Numbered from the stretch's first letter, positions 1-10,058 are shown. The stretch is 64,000 nt of DNA from Deefgea rivuli DSM 18356 (GCF_000620145.1 NZ_JHVM01000003.1:248001-312000); one strand, 5' to 3'. A program made the numbers and translations. The notes: generated by a model from the sequence alone, not told the origin.

Positions 1-2718
1 ATTGCAATCAACTCACCCAATGGCCGCTACGACACAACATTTCTTTCTAATTACGCGTTATTAAACATTGTTGACGAAATAAAGCGCATCCCGGGCGTAG
101 GCGATCTAACTATGTTCGGCGGCACCGACTACGCCATGCGTGTTTGGTTGCGCCCAGATCGTCTAGCGCAACTTAGTCTCACGCCCAGTGACGTAATTAA
201 TGCGATTCGTGAACAAAATGCCCAGTTTTCTGCCGGTAAAATTGGCGCTCAACCGACCACTGAAGTGATTGACTTCACTTACACCGTCAATGCACAAGGT
301 CGACTCAAATCAGTTGAAGAATTCAATGAAATTATCGTTCGTTCCACACCCGATGGTGCAACCACTCGCCTTAAAGACGTAGCCCGCGTGGAAATTGGGG
401 GTAAAGATTATGATTTAAAAGCAAAAATTAATGGTAAATCAGCGGTTGCGATGGGGATTTACTTACAGCCTGGAGCGAATGCGATTGGTGTTGCTGAAGC
501 CATCAACCAAAAAATGGAAGAGCTTAAAAAACGCTTCCCACAGGACATTGAATACTCAATCCCTTACGACACGACCACATTTGTCAAAATTTCCATCGAA
601 GAGGTCTTGCACACCCTGCTCGAAGCGATTGTTTTAGTGTTTTTGGTTGTGTATTTATTCTTGCAAAACTTTAGGGCCACTTTAATTCCTTGCATTGCAG
701 TTCCTATTTCTTTGATCGGCACTTTTGCAGGGATGATGGCATTTGGCTTTTCGATCAATCTTTTGACCCTATTTGGGCTGGTTCTCGCGATTGGTATCGT
801 GGTCGATGATGCCATCGTGGTACTCGAAAACGTCGAACGCATTATGAGTGAAACCAAGTGCTCGGCCAAAGAAGCATCGATTAAAGCGATGGAAGAAGTG
901 TCTGGCCCTGTGGTTGCCATTGTTCTCGTGCTGTGCGCTGTATTTTTGCCCGTGGCCTTCTTGGGCGGAATGACCGGCGTTATGTATCAGCAATTTGCAA
1001 TTACGATTGCGATTTCTGTCATCATTTCAGGGATTGTCGCGCTGACGTTAACGCCGGCTTTATGCGCTATTTTATTAAAAGGCGGCCATCAAGAACCCAA
1101 TCGTTTTTTCAAAGCCTTCAACCGTGGCTTTGACAAACTGACCAATGGCTATGTGGGTGGGGTTGCATTTTTAAACCGCCGAGTCGGCGTTGCATTTATG
1201 ATCTTTGCCGCCATTCTGGTCGCAATGGTCTTGATGCTTAAGCACGTTCCGAGCGCTCTTGTCCCCGATGAAGATCAGGGCTATTTATTAAGCGCGATCA
1301 TGCTCCCTGATGCGGCCTCTTTAAATCGCACCGAGGTTACGAGCACCCAATTCGACAAAATGCTAATGGCCAATAAAAACGTTGAAAACGTAGTTTCATT
1401 TGTTGGCTTTGATATTTTGTCGGGTGCCGTCATCAGCAATAGTGGGATTTCTTTTGTCACACTCAAAGACTGGAAAGAACGCCAAGGCAAGGGTGATAGC
1501 TCTTACGATCTCGCCAATACTTTCCAAGGCATGGCCTTTATGGGCTTGAAAGACGGTTTTGCCGCGACATTCAATCCACCACCGATTAGTGGTATGTCGA
1601 CCACTGGCGGTATTGAAGCTTATTATCAAAACCGTGGCACTGGCGATATTGCAACCTTCTCTGCTGCGGTCAACGCCTTTGTCGCAGAAGCTAAAAAGCG
1701 CCCCGAATTTGCTAGCGTTTCAACAACGTTCCGCGCCAATGTGCCGCAGATATATTTGGATCTTGACCGCGAAAAAGCCAAAGCTTTAGGCGTTAGCGTG
1801 AATCAAGTGTTTGATGCTATGTCGGCAACTTTTGGTCAGTTATATGTCAATGACTTCAACCAATTTGGCCGCACTTACCGTGTGCAGCTGCAATCTGAAG
1901 CTGATTTCCGTGCGCACCCAGAAGACATTCGCAATGTGTTCGTGCGCTCAGCCCAAGGCACAATGATTCCATTGACCAGCTTGGTTCAGGTGAAATCATC
2001 AGTGGGGCCAGAGCTGGTTGAACGCTTTAATGTCTTTCAAGCCGCAAAAATCATGGCAACTCCCGCTATCGGTGTAAGTTCAGGCCAAGCCATTGCAGCA
2101 CTCGAAGCCGTTGAAGCCGAAATGGCACGCAACGATTACAAGCTCCAATGGACTGGTTCGGCCTACCAAGAAAAAGCAGCTGGTGGCACGGCAGCAATCG
2201 CCTTTCTAATGGGGATTGTTATGGTGTTCCTCATCCTAGCGGCGCAGTATGAACGCTGGAGCCTGCCATTTGCAGTCATTACAGCAGTACCATTTGCATT
2301 ATTTGGAGCACTTTTAGCCGTATTCTTAACGGGGCTGACCAATAACGTGTACTTCCAAGTCGGGCTGATTACCTTGGTCGGCCTTGCTGCGAAAAACGCC
2401 ATTCTGATTGTCGAATTTGCCATTATGAAATACGAAGAAGGCGCAACCCTCCTTGATGCGGCATTAGAAGCGGCAAGGTTACGTTTCCGCCCCATCGTCA
2501 TGACTTCACTGGCTTTTATTCTGGGCTGCGTACCCTTAGTCACATCAAGCGGCGCAGGCTCAGGCAGTCGATTTGCTTTGGGTGTTCCCGTTATTGGCGG
2601 CATGTTAGCGGCAACCTTTATTGCCATTTTCTTCATCCCACTTTTTTTCCGCTTAATTATGCAAATGTCTGAGAAAAAAGCTGCGAAAAAAGATCCACAT
2701 GGAGAGAACCATGCTTAA
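1..2718 (+). CDS. RND-family (HAE1) efflux pump inner-membrane permease, 5' partial
   Basis: The reading frame is open from base 1, so the N-terminus lies outside the window; about 905 residues are present, against roughly 1040 in full-length AcrB/MexF-type permeases. The visible part starts in the porter domain. It includes the transmembrane segment carrying GIVVDDAIVVLENVER, the conserved proton-relay aspartate pair of RND pumps, and a second half ending in typical hydrophobic helices (AAKNAILIVEFAIMKYEEG; PVIGGMLAATFIAIFFIPLFF). By family knowledge it is the proton-driven trimer that exports drugs or other amphiphiles. The gene overlaps the start of the outer-membrane factor gene by 8 nt, so the two are one operon; a periplasmic adaptor gene would be expected upstream. 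Substrate cannot be told from sequence. Confidence 0.95.
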   Translation: MAINSPNGRYDTTFLSNYALLNIVDEIKRIPGVGDLTMFGGTDYAMRVWLRPDRLAQLSLTPSDVINAIREQNAQFSAGKIGAQPTTEVIDFTYTVNAQGRLKSVEEFNEIIVRSTPDGATTRLKDVARVEIGGKDYDLKAKINGKSAVAMGIYLQPGANAIGVAEAINQKMEELKKRFPQDIEYSIPYDTTTFVKISIEEVLHTLLEAIVLVFLVVYLFLQNFRATLIPCIAVPISLIGTFAGMMAFGFSINLLTLFGLVLAIGIVVDDAIVVLENVERIMSETKCSAKEASIKAMEEVSGPVVAIVLVLCAVFLPVAFLGGMTGVMYQQFAITIAISVIISGIVALTLTPALCAILLKGGHQEPNRFFKAFNRGFDKLTNGYVGGVAFLNRRVGVAFMIFAAILVAMVLMLKHVPSALVPDEDQGYLLSAIMLPDAASLNRTEVTSTQFDKMLMANKNVENVVSFVGFDILSGAVISNSGISFVTLKDWKERQGKGDSSYDLANTFQGMAFMGLKDGFAATFNPPPISGMSTTGGIEAYYQNRGTGDIATFSAAVNAFVAEAKKRPEFASVSTTFRANVPQIYLDLDREKAKALGVSVNQVFDAMSATFGQLYVNDFNQFGRTYRVQLQSEADFRAHPEDIRNVFVRSAQGTMIPLTSLVQVKSSVGPELVERFNVFQAAKIMATPAIGVSSGQAIAALEAVEAEMARNDYKLQWTGSAYQEKAAGGTAAIAFLMGIVMVFLILAAQYERWSLPFAVITAVPFALFGALLAVFLTGLTNNVYFQVGLITLVGLAAKNAILIVEFAIMKYEEGATLLDAALEAARLRFRPIVMTSLAFILGCVPLVTSSGAGSGSRFALGVPVIGGMLAATFIAIFFIPLFFRLIMQMSEKKAAKKDPHGENHA

Positions 2719-4108
2719 AACCATTCTTTCCCTAAGTATTGGATTGGCCCTATCTGCTTGTGCATTCTCGCCAGACAGCAGCCTACCCGTAACGCAACTT
2801 CCGGTCGCCACAAGTAAAGTCAGTGTCAATCCGAACTGGTGGACTCAATTCAATGATCCAACGTTAAACCAACTCATTGCAACAGCATTGGAAAACAACC
2901 AAAATCTGGCACTCATCACAGCCAGAGTCGACGAATCTCGCGCCAAGCTTGGCATTGCAGCATCAGCCCAACTGCCTCGAATTGACATAGTCGGCGGCGG
3001 TGGGCGCTCAGAGCAATCACGAAATATCACGGGCAGCAATCCCATCGTAAGCAGCGACTACAAACTCGCAGCGCAAGCCTCTTGGGAAATTGACCTTTGG
3101 GGGCGTGTTCGTAACTCAACGTTTGCAGCTAAGCAAGATTTAATGGCTGTGGAATACAATCGAGATGCAGCGAGACTCGCGCTCAGCGCAGAAGTAGCAC
3201 AAAACTATTTTAATCTGCGGGCACTCGACGACCAATTAGACATCACTAAAAACACCATCCAATCACGACTGGAATCTTTTGATCTCCAGCAAAAACGTTA
3301 CCGTGGTGGCGTTACATCTGAATTGGACGTGAAGCAATCTGAAGTAGAACTGGCGAGTGCACAAAGTAATTTACCCGATTTCACCGAAGCAATCGCTCGC
3401 ACTGAAAGTGCGCTAAGCGTATTAATCGGCCAGTCACCGAGAGCCATGATGGATGAGGGTATTGCGAGAGGAAAATCGATTCCTGAATTACAAATCGCCG
3501 ATCCAATTCCAGCCGAATTAAGCTCGGATTTACTACTAAAACGCCCCGATATAGCGCAAGCTGAAGCTAATTTAATGGTGGCGCGTGCGCGAATTCAAGT
3601 CGCTCGCGCGGCGTATTTTCCAACCATCTCGCTAACTGGACTACTAGGTATAGAAAGTAAAAATTTGAATAATCTATTTTCTAGCAATTCCAATATTTGG
3701 TCGTTCTCTGGTAATTTGGCGATGCCACTATTTAATAGCGGCCTCACCGCAGCACAAGTTGAACAAGCTAAAGCGCAAGAAAAACAAGCGGTTGCACAAT
3801 ACCAGCAAGCGATTCAAATTGCTTTTTCAGAAACGCGCACCAGCTTAATTAGCAACCGAACTGTGACAGAAAAAACGGCCTTTGAACAAAAACAGGTCAA
3901 TGCACTCAAAGTACAATTGAAATTAGCTAAACTTCGCTATGACAATGGATACTCCAGCTATTTGGAAGTGCTCGATGCACAACGCAGTTTATTTAATACC
4001 CAACTTAACTTAGTGAAAGCACAAAGAAATCAAATTAATGCTCGTGTCGAGCTTTATAAGGCGCTGGGCGGTGGATGGGAAAAAGTTGCAAATAATCCAC
4101 TGAATTAA
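2711..4108 (+). CDS. Outer-membrane efflux channel lipoprotein (NodT/OprM family)
   Basis: This is a 465-residue TolC-type outer-membrane factor for the RND pump just upstream. The N-terminus MLKTILSLSIGLALSAC is a lipoprotein signal with the lipobox Cys at residue 17. The body holds the two OEP repeats with long coiled-coil helices (for example LDVKQSEVELASAQ and YLEVLDAQRSLFNTQLNL) and the usual LLKRPDIAQAEANL segment. I chose the ATG at 2711 rather than the in-frame ATG at 2699: a GGAGAG ribosome-binding site sits at 2701-2706, and the signal peptide then begins normally. Translation is probably coupled to the permease gene by the 8-nt overlap. The family assignment is secure; the exported substrate is unknown. 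Confidence 0.93.
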   Translation: MLKTILSLSIGLALSACAFSPDSSLPVTQLPVATSKVSVNPNWWTQFNDPTLNQLIATALENNQNLALITARVDESRAKLGIAASAQLPRIDIVGGGGRSEQSRNITGSNPIVSSDYKLAAQASWEIDLWGRVRNSTFAAKQDLMAVEYNRDAARLALSAEVAQNYFNLRALDDQLDITKNTIQSRLESFDLQQKRYRGGVTSELDVKQSEVELASAQSNLPDFTEAIARTESALSVLIGQSPRAMMDEGIARGKSIPELQIADPIPAELSSDLLLKRPDIAQAEANLMVARARIQVARAAYFPTISLTGLLGIESKNLNNLFSSNSNIWSFSGNLAMPLFNSGLTAAQVEQAKAQEKQAVAQYQQAIQIAFSETRTSLISNRTVTEKTAFEQKQVNALKVQLKLAKLRYDNGYSSYLEVLDAQRSLFNTQLNLVKAQRNQINARVELYKALGGGWEKVANNPLN

Positions 4109-4194
4109 TTAATGTAAATAGCTAGCAACTTTTTTAGCGCCATTCAATTAGTAACCTAGAACACAAAGTTGACGTGTAGAAATGGCAGCCTCAC

Positions 4195-4224
4195 TTGCAA
4201 AATAGTGATGACTACGTGTAATAT
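4195..4224 (+). promoter_or_regulatory. Likely sigma-70 promoter of tRNA-Gly
   Basis: TTGCAA at 4195-4200 and TAATAT at 4219-4224 are separated by 18 nt and lie just before the tRNA at 4236. The position and the near-consensus -10 support a promoter. No other gene is close downstream. Confidence 0.5.
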
Positions 4225-4235
4225 ACGTCTTCTTC

Positions 4236-4309
4236 GCGGGCGTCGTATAATGGTAATACCCTAGCTTCCCAAGCTAGAGCCGTGAGTTCGATTCTCATCG
4301 CCCGCTCCA
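4236..4309 (+). tRNA. tRNA-Gly (anticodon CCC)
   Basis: The 74-nt cloverleaf has acceptor arms GCGGGCG (4236-4242) and CGCCCGC (4299-4305), discriminator T and an encoded CCA at 4307-4309. The anticodon stem CTAGC/GCTAG encloses the loop TTCCCAA, giving anticodon CCC. The T arm carries GTTCGATTC. It reads the glycine codon GGG. It stands alone, with its own promoter upstream and a hairpin terminator after it. Confidence 0.97.
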
Positions 4310-4316
4310 AAATTTT

Positions 4317-4349
4317 AAAAGCCAAAGTTATTTCTGACTTTGGCTTTTT
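4317..4349 (+). terminator. Rho-independent terminator after tRNA-Gly
   Basis: The inverted repeat GCCAAAGT (4321-4328) / ACTTTGGC (4337-4344) is followed by TTTTT. It lies 8 nt after the tRNA CCA end. Confidence 0.85.
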
Positions 4350-4440
4350 ATTTAGCTGTAAATATTGCAGCGTATTATGTATTTAATACGCGCATAGGCC
4401 AATTGGCGAACCCACGAAAAACACAGGGATTAATTTCAAC

Positions 4441-5208
4441 ATGAAAATTGCGACTTGGAATGTAAACTCGCTTAAAGTGCGCCTTCCCCAAGTGCTTGAG
4501 TGGCTAGCAACACATACTGACATCACCGCACTTTGCCTGCAAGAAACCAAAATGGATGATCCCGTTTTTCCCAAGGCCGAAATTGAAGCGGCAGGGTTTT
4601 ATGTCGAATTTGCGGGACAAAAAACATACAACGGTGTTGCAATCATTGCCCGTGCACCAATTGAAAATGTGATTATTAACATCCCCAATTTTGAAGACCC
4701 ACAAAAACGCGTCATTACCGCGACAGTGAATGGCATCCGCCTAATTGGCGCGTACATTCCAAATGGACAATCCTTAGATTCAGATAAATACCCGTATAAA
4801 CTGGCATGGCTGGCCGCGCTAAAAGAATTTATTGCAGAAGAATTAAAGCAGCACCCTAAATTGGCACTCCTCGGTGATTACAATATTGCACCCGAAGATC
4901 GCGATGTGCATGACATTAAAAAATGGATCGGTGGTGTTTTAGTTTCACCAGCAGAGCGCGCCATTTTTGCTGATTTACTCGCGCTTGGTTTAGTCGATAG
5001 CTTTAGAATGTTTGAACAAGCAGAAAAAGCTTTTAGCTGGTGGGACTACCGCGGGTTTTCTTTTAAGAAAAATGCTGGCCTGAGAATTGATCATATTCTG
5101 CTATCATCAACCCTCGCACCGCAATGTATCGCTTGTGAAATTGACGTTGAGCCACGTAAAAATGAACGGCCATCCGATCACACCCCTGTTATTGCTACTC
5201 TCAATTAA
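4441..5208 (+). CDS. xth: Exodeoxyribonuclease III (AP endonuclease, Mg-dependent)
   Basis: The protein is 255 residues, the usual length for the ExoIII/XthA branch of the EEP nuclease family. It begins MKIATWNVNSLKVRLPQVLEWL with the metal-binding Asn. It contains LCLQETKM (metal-binding Glu), GDYNIAPEDRDVHD (catalytic Asp/Asn), RIDHILLS, and the C-terminal catalytic SDHTPVIATL. The family incises abasic sites in base-excision repair and degrades 3' ends. The gene follows the tRNA terminator and precedes the Crp/Fnr gene by only 17 nt, so the two may be cotranscribed. The ribosome-binding site is weak. Confidence 0.95.
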   Translation: MKIATWNVNSLKVRLPQVLEWLATHTDITALCLQETKMDDPVFPKAEIEAAGFYVEFAGQKTYNGVAIIARAPIENVIINIPNFEDPQKRVITATVNGIRLIGAYIPNGQSLDSDKYPYKLAWLAALKEFIAEELKQHPKLALLGDYNIAPEDRDVHDIKKWIGGVLVSPAERAIFADLLALGLVDSFRMFEQAEKAFSWWDYRGFSFKKNAGLRIDHILLSSTLAPQCIACEIDVEPRKNERPSDHTPVIATLN

Positions 5209-5225
5209 GCCCGAAAGGCACTGAA

Positions 5226-5897
5226 ATGGACAAAGCCAAGTTACTTTCCGGTAGCAGTTTATTTTGTGAGCTCAGCCCTAGCGAGCTCGAAACATTAGCC
5301 AAACATGCACACATCCGGCACTTTATCAGCAAGCAAATCATTATCGAGCAAGGCAGCCGTGGCGATGAAATGTACGCCGTTATTCATGGCCGACTCAAAG
5401 TTACACGTAGCAATAATGATGGCCGCGAAATTAACCTGGCAATTTTGGAGGGCGGGGAAGTTTTTGGCGAACTCGCAATGCTGGATGGTGCACCGCGCAA
5501 TGCCAGCGTAGAAGCACTGGAAGATGGTGAATTACTGGTTTTGCAACGCAGTACCGTCGATCAATATCTCGCTCATCATCCGCATGTGATGCGCTCGCTG
5601 ATTACTACTTTGTGCGAACGCTTACGTAGCGCCAATGACTTGGTGCAAGACACACTATTCTTGCCACTACCACAGCGTCTCGCTAAAGTATTGCGTCAAC
5701 TTGCGCAAAATCATGGCGATATTAACGAAGATGGCGTACGAATTGATCTGAAAATGACGCAACAGGATTTAGCTAATTTCGTCGGCGCATCCCGCGAAAG
5801 CGTCAACAAACAACTTAGCCAATGGGAAGAACACGGTTTTTTGAAAATGCGAAGCGGCTACATTCAAATCATTCAAATCATGCAACTACCCGGCTAA
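5226..5897 (+). CDS. Crp/Fnr-family transcriptional regulator
   Basis: The 223-residue protein has an N-terminal cyclic-nucleotide-binding-type beta roll (GDEMYAVIHGRLKV, GGEVFGELAMLDGAPRNASVEA) and a C-terminal winged helix (MTQQDLANFVGASRESVNKQLSQW). No Fnr-type N-terminal cysteine cluster is visible; only one Cys (about residue 14) lies in the first 30 residues, so an Fe-S sensor is unlikely. A cAMP- or nucleotide-binding or ligand-free role is possible. It follows xth by 17 nt with an AAGG-type ribosome-binding site, and converges on the transglycosylase gene 18 nt away. Target genes are not evident. Confidence 0.9.
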   Translation: MDKAKLLSGSSLFCELSPSELETLAKHAHIRHFISKQIIIEQGSRGDEMYAVIHGRLKVTRSNNDGREINLAILEGGEVFGELAMLDGAPRNASVEALEDGELLVLQRSTVDQYLAHHPHVMRSLITTLCERLRSANDLVQDTLFLPLPQRLAKVLRQLAQNHGDINEDGVRIDLKMTQQDLANFVGASRESVNKQLSQWEEHGFLKMRSGYIQIIQIMQLPG

Positions 5898-5915
5898 ATC
5901 TCACTCTGGCAGAAT

Positions 5916-6533
5916 TTAGCGTTGCGCTACTTTCTGCCCTGTACCAGCATCCCAATCGTACCAATTCTTCCACGCTCCATGGACTAAATTGGGATATTCA
6001 GCTTTACCCAAACTGCCGTTATATCGACCCAAAGCACGGAAATAATCGCCATTTTCGATATCCAGATAATGGCGCAAAATCGTACAGCCGTAACGTAAGC
6101 CCGTATTCATATCAAATAAATTATGCTCTGGGCTACCGATACTACGCTGCCAAAACGGCATCACCTGCATCAGACCCCGCGCACCAACCACACTCACGGC
6201 ATAACGATTAAACCCGCTCTCCACATGGATTAATCCCATCACCAACTGGGGATCGAGTCCCGCACGCGTCGCCTCATAATGCACCGCAGTTAGCAATTTT
6301 CGACGCACAAACTCATCTGGAATACGTTTTTTCAAGCGCTCAGACATCTCACTCAACCACGCCTCCGCCTGCGCGGGCGTCGCAAAAATCAAACGCGGTT
6401 CGGCTCTATCACTAATCGAGCGTTGCAACGTCGTCTGCACCGACTGCGACAGAAGTTCCTCACGCTGCGCACCAGCAAACGCCAGAGGCGCCATCAAGCA
6501 CGCAACAAAGCAAAATGATTGAAGCAGTTTCAC
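5916..6533 (-). CDS. Lytic transglycosylase (SLT domain), secreted
   Basis: The 205-residue protein starts with a signal peptide (MKLLQSFCFVACLMAPLAFAGA). From about residue 95 a goose-lysozyme/SLT fold is visible: GLIHVESGFNRYAVS with the catalytic Glu, GARGLMQVMPFW, and GRYNGSLGKAEYP. The family cleaves the glycan strand of peptidoglycan to 1,6-anhydromuramyl products in the periplasm. The short length and single domain suggest a MltC/Slt-like housekeeping or export-associated enzyme. It lies downstream of proS on the same strand with a 186-nt gap. Confidence 0.9.
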   Translation of the reverse strand: MKLLQSFCFVACLMAPLAFAGAQREELLSQSVQTTLQRSISDRAEPRLIFATPAQAEAWLSEMSERLKKRIPDEFVRRKLLTAVHYEATRAGLDPQLVMGLIHVESGFNRYAVSVVGARGLMQVMPFWQRSIGSPEHNLFDMNTGLRYGCTILRHYLDIENGDYFRALGRYNGSLGKAEYPNLVHGAWKNWYDWDAGTGQKVAQR

Positions 6534-6677
6534 GGATCAACAACCTTTATATTCGATTCATCTTTACAAATTTAGCCACAGCAGCACAAACCAACAATAT
6601 TCGCTGACGTTTCAGCCGATCAAGGGCAAGATTAAAGCCTCCGGCATGCACCCCAGTAAAACCACAACGTATATGCT

Positions 6678-6704
6678 TGCAGCCATTACATTATAATGGC
6701 TGCA
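6678..6704 (-). terminator. Perfect hairpin downstream of proS (possible terminator)
   Basis: TGCAGCCATTA (6678-6688) and TAATGGCTGCA (6694-6704) form a perfect 11-bp stem with a 5-nt loop, 16 nt past the proS stop. No T-run follows on the minus strand, so it may stabilise or process the mRNA rather than terminate it. Confidence 0.45.
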
Positions 6705-6719
6705 GAGCAATACCTATTA

Positions 6720-8435
6720 TTACTGCACTACGCCTTGCAAAAATGCTTGTATTTCATTGAGCGCTACTTTCTGCATTTCACCAGCACGGCGTGCAACATA
6801 CTCAACCATACCATCGGCCAAACCTTTATCACCAATCGTCACGCGATGCGGAATGCCGATTAATTCCATATCTGCAAACATCGAACCTGGGCGCTCGTTT
6901 CTATCATCGAGCAAGGCATCTACACCGGCGGCGATCAATTTTGCATACAAATCATCAGCCGCCGCTTTAACGGCTTCCGATTTATGGTAGCCCACCGCAA
7001 CGACAGCAACGCTGAATGGCGCCATTGCTTCTGGCCAAATAATCCCGCGATCATCATGGTTTTGCTCAATTGCAGCCCCCACAATCCGCGACACACCAAT
7101 GCCATAGCAGCCCATTTCCATCGCTTGCTGCGTATTTTGCTCGGTCACAAACACGCAATTCATCGCTTCTGAATATTTAGTGCGCAATTGGAAAATATGC
7201 CCCACTTCAATTCCACGGCACAATTCCAACACGCCGCCCTTGCCATCTGGGCAAGCATCGCCACTCACTACATTACGGATATCGGCCACAATAGTTGGCT
7301 CAGGCAAATCACGACCAAAGTTCACGCCAGCCAAATGGAATTTCGGTTTGTTTGCGCCGCAAATAAAATCGCTCATCGCCGCGACAGTTAAATCGCTGAT
7401 CACGCGAATGCCGGCCGCAATTCCAACGGGACCAATAAATCCTGGTGGGCAAGATAAATTGCTGCGGATTTCTTCATCCGTTGCAAAGCGAAAATCTGCC
7501 ATGCCTTCGAGCTTACCGATTTTCACTTCATTCAAACTATGATCGCCGCGCAACAAAGCTACGACAAATTCATTCGCCACCGTTACCAATGCGATCATTT
7601 TGACGGTACGCTCAATGCCAACCCCCAGCAAAGCGGCCACATCGGCGCACGCGGTTTGTTTTGGCGTGTCCACATCGCGCATTGTTTCAGCTGGCACAGC
7701 GCGCGGTGCGGCAGGCGAAAACGCTTCGGCCAACTCGACGTTAGCGGCGTAATCGCTCGTTGGGCAATAGGCGAGCAAATCTTCACCCGCATCAGCGAGC
7801 ACATGAAATTCATGCGAGCCCGAGCCGCCAATCGCGCCCGTATCAGCCGCAACAGCACGGAATTTCAAACCCAAACGGGTAAAGACTTTGCTATACGCAC
7901 CGTACATCACATCATAAGTTTGCTGCAGCGATTCAAATGACGCATGGAATGAATACGCATCTTTCATCATAAATTCACGCGCGCGCATCACGCCAAAACG
8001 CGGGCGGATTTCATCGCGGAATTTGGTTTGTACTTGGTAGAAATTGGCTGGCAATTGTTTGTACGAACGCAATTCGCTACGTGCAATATCGGTGATCACT
8101 TCTTCGTGGGTTGGGCCAAAACAGAACGAGCGCTCATGACGGTCGGTGATTTTGAGCATTTGCGGGCCAAACACCTCCCAACGACCTGTTTCTTGCCATA
8201 ACTCGGCCGGTTGCACGGCGGGCATCAATAATTCTTGCGCACCAGCGGCATTCATTTCAGCGCGCACTACACCCTCTACTTTACGCAATACGCGCAAGCC
8301 CAATGGCATCCACGTATATAAACCTGAGCCCAAACGCTTAATCAAACCGGCGCGCAGCATCAATTTGTGCGACAACAACTCGGCCTCGGCAGGGGCTTCT
8401 TTTTTAGTAGAGATAAATAGTTGCGAAGTGCGCAT
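6720..8435 (-). CDS. proS: Prolyl-tRNA synthetase (bacterial type, with editing insertion)
   Basis: The 571-residue protein has the length of the bacterial ProS form. Class II motifs are clear: motif 1 around [19 protein letters not shown], motif 2 [19 protein letters not shown], motif 3 [17 protein letters not shown]. Between motifs 2 and 3 (about residues 225-400) lies the INS editing domain that hydrolyses Ala-tRNA(Pro). The C-terminal anticodon-binding domain follows ([18 protein letters not shown]). The enzyme charges tRNA-Pro in the cytoplasm. The start [20 protein letters not shown] matches the family. Confidence 0.98.
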   Translation of the reverse strand: MRTSQLFISTKKEAPAEAELLSHKLMLRAGLIKRLGSGLYTWMPLGLRVLRKVEGVVRAEMNAAGAQELLMPAVQPAELWQETGRWEVFGPQMLKITDRHERSFCFGPTHEEVITDIARSELRSYKQLPANFYQVQTKFRDEIRPRFGVMRAREFMMKDAYSFHASFESLQQTYDVMYGAYSKVFTRLGLKFRAVAADTGAIGGSGSHEFHVLADAGEDLLAYCPTSDYAANVELAEAFSPAAPRAVPAETMRDVDTPKQTACADVAALLGVGIERTVKMIALVTVANEFVVALLRGDHSLNEVKIGKLEGMADFRFATDEEIRSNLSCPPGFIGPVGIAAGIRVISDLTVAAMSDFICGANKPKFHLAGVNFGRDLPEPTIVADIRNVVSGDACPDGKGGVLELCRGIEVGHIFQLRTKYSEAMNCVFVTEQNTQQAMEMGCYGIGVSRIVGAAIEQNHDDRGIIWPEAMAPFSVAVVAVGYHKSEAVKAAADDLYAKLIAAGVDALLDDRNERPGSMFADMELIGIPHRVTIGDKGLADGMVEYVARRAGEMQKVALNEIQAFLQGVVQ

Positions 8436-8522
8436 GAGAAAGTCATTCCAAGAAAATAATTTAAGCAGTCAGCAATTGTACGCGATACCCGTTACGCTGG
8501 CAGCATCGCGCGCAATTGAACC

Positions 8523-8891
8523 TTAATCCGCAGTCGATGCAGCACGCTCAGCTTCAAGCTTCGCAACTTCTACCGCTTTCATTTCAGCACGTTTGACCGC
8601 GATTTTAGGACGCAATATATTCATCATGACCATATCGCGTGCCCACATCAAAAACAGCAACCACGCCACCAAAATCCCTGCATAGATCATATTTTCATCG
8701 CGAATCTGCGGCGCATAACGATCAACTAAGGGATTAATCACAAACTGCACACTGCCTAACACCGCCAGCAATAAAAAAACGGTCGACATGGCACGTTCTT
8801 TGATAAAAGTCCCGCGCAGTAGAACGCGCTGCTCCCAGCGCGTTAAACCTTGTAACTCAGGCACATCATCAGGGCGAATATAAAAACTCAT
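8523..8891 (-). CDS. Small uncharacterised inner-membrane protein
   Basis: The 122-residue protein begins MSFYIRPDDVPELQGLTRWEQ. It has two hydrophobic helices (STVFLLLAVLGSVQFVINPLV and MIYAGILVAWLLFLMWA) and a charged, alanine-rich, probably helical C-terminal tail. I chose the ATG at 8891, preceded by AGGAAG, over longer in-frame starts that would run through the divergent promoter region. No known family is recognised. It lies just upstream of proS on the same strand and is divergent from the imelysin gene. Confidence 0.75.
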   Translation of the reverse strand: MSFYIRPDDVPELQGLTRWEQRVLLRGTFIKERAMSTVFLLLAVLGSVQFVINPLVDRYAPQIRDENMIYAGILVAWLLFLMWARDMVMMNILRPKIAVKRAEMKAVEVAKLEAERAASTAD

Positions 8892-9022
8892 TGCACTTCC
8901 TAGGAATGAAAAAACATTGCGCGCAATTATACAAGGCGAATCAATTTTCAACTTGAATAAAATTGCTGACACCGTAACGTCTGCTGTGGTATCAATTACG
9001 CACAATAATGAGGAGACCTGCC

Positions 9023-10051
9023 ATGAAGCAATTAATTCAACCTTTTACTATTTTGGCGCTCAGTGCTTTTTTCTTGCACGGGCTGACACACGCAGAAGAT
9101 GCCGTCGAAATAAAACGCGTTACCGCACCAGAACTCAGCATGGCAATGATGAAAGACGTCATCACCCCCCATTACGATCAGCTACAGCAAGCCAGCACGC
9201 AACTCGTTGCTAGCAGCAAACAGCTCTGTAACAAACCCAGCCCAGAAGCACTATCGAGCGCACGCAAAGCTTACTTAGCAACACTGATCGCTTGGCGAAA
9301 AATTGAAATCGCCCCGATTGGCCCAAGTAATAATGTAAACAATGGTCGGATTTTTGAATCCCCCGCAGCGCCATTGGCAGATTTAGTCGAACAAGGTAAA
9401 CAAACGCCAGATCGCGCCATGGTCGATGGCGAAGCGCATTTTCACGGCATGAAATTGCCTGATGGCACCATAGGTATGCCAGCTATCGCTAGCTTACTAT
9501 TCCACGGCACGACAAGCCAAACATTACAGCTTTTAAAACAAGATAAAAACTGCGCCTATTTGCAATGGCAAACCCAAGTCACAGCAAGACAAATTACCGT
9601 TCAGCAATACGAATGGACGGGGCTGATTCGCGGCGCGGCATATGATGTGTCGTACCCAGGTCAGTTTGTGACCGAATATTTAAACCGAATCATTGCGGGC
9701 GCCAGCAGCTTTCGCAACTTAAAGCTCAGCGGCGAAGCCGATAATTGGCAAGACGCAAAAACAGGTGCGACTGCAGCAGGAATTGCAGCCAATGTGCAAG
9801 GCCTTAAAATCTTGCTCGAAGGTAAGGACGGCGGCATTGGCTTAGACGATTACTTAATCTCGCGTGATAAAGCCGCGTTATGGCAAAAAGCCGCCAAACA
9901 ACTAGCGCAACTCGAAGCCGCAAGCACTCAGCTGGATGCCAGCCCAAACGCAAAAACAGCTGAAAAAATCAATTTAGCGGCCGACCAGTTAGCCAATACA
10001 CTTAAAACTGAAGTCGCCCCCGCGCTGAATATTCGAACTGAAAAGAAATAA
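9023..10051 (+). CDS. Imelysin-family periplasmic protein (peptidase M75-like domain)
   Basis: The 342-residue protein has a signal peptide (MKQLIQPFTILALSAFFLHGLTHA). The imelysin core shows AWRKIEIAPIGP and a GMPAIASLLFHGT segment at the place of the family's GLPALEYLLF-like helix. The imelysin GxHxxE motif is not evident. Family members (IrpA, EfeO C-terminal domain) are linked to iron or haem uptake; peptidase activity is doubtful for most of them. The ATG at 9023 is preferred over 9008 because AGGAG at 9011-9015 lies correctly before it. A terminator follows at once, so the gene is probably monocistronic. No iron box was recognised. Confidence 0.78.
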   Translation: MKQLIQPFTILALSAFFLHGLTHAEDAVEIKRVTAPELSMAMMKDVITPHYDQLQQASTQLVASSKQLCNKPSPEALSSARKAYLATLIAWRKIEIAPIGPSNNVNNGRIFESPAAPLADLVEQGKQTPDRAMVDGEAHFHGMKLPDGTIGMPAIASLLFHGTTSQTLQLLKQDKNCAYLQWQTQVTARQITVQQYEWTGLIRGAAYDVSYPGQFVTEYLNRIIAGASSFRNLKLSGEADNWQDAKTGATAAGIAANVQGLKILLEGKDGGIGLDDYLISRDKAALWQKAAKQLAQLEAASTQLDASPNAKTAEKINLAADQLANTLKTEVAPALNIRTEKK

Positions 10052-10058
10052 TAAAAAA

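Noticed and set aside
2163-2636. 157-codon minus-strand frame inside the RND permease gene
   Set aside because: It is a shadow of the permease reading frame with no ribosome-binding site or recognisable domain; similar shadows occur across all long genes.
4236-4309. tRNA-Gly as an integration site
   Set aside because: No integrase gene, no duplicated tRNA 3' end and only core genes follow.
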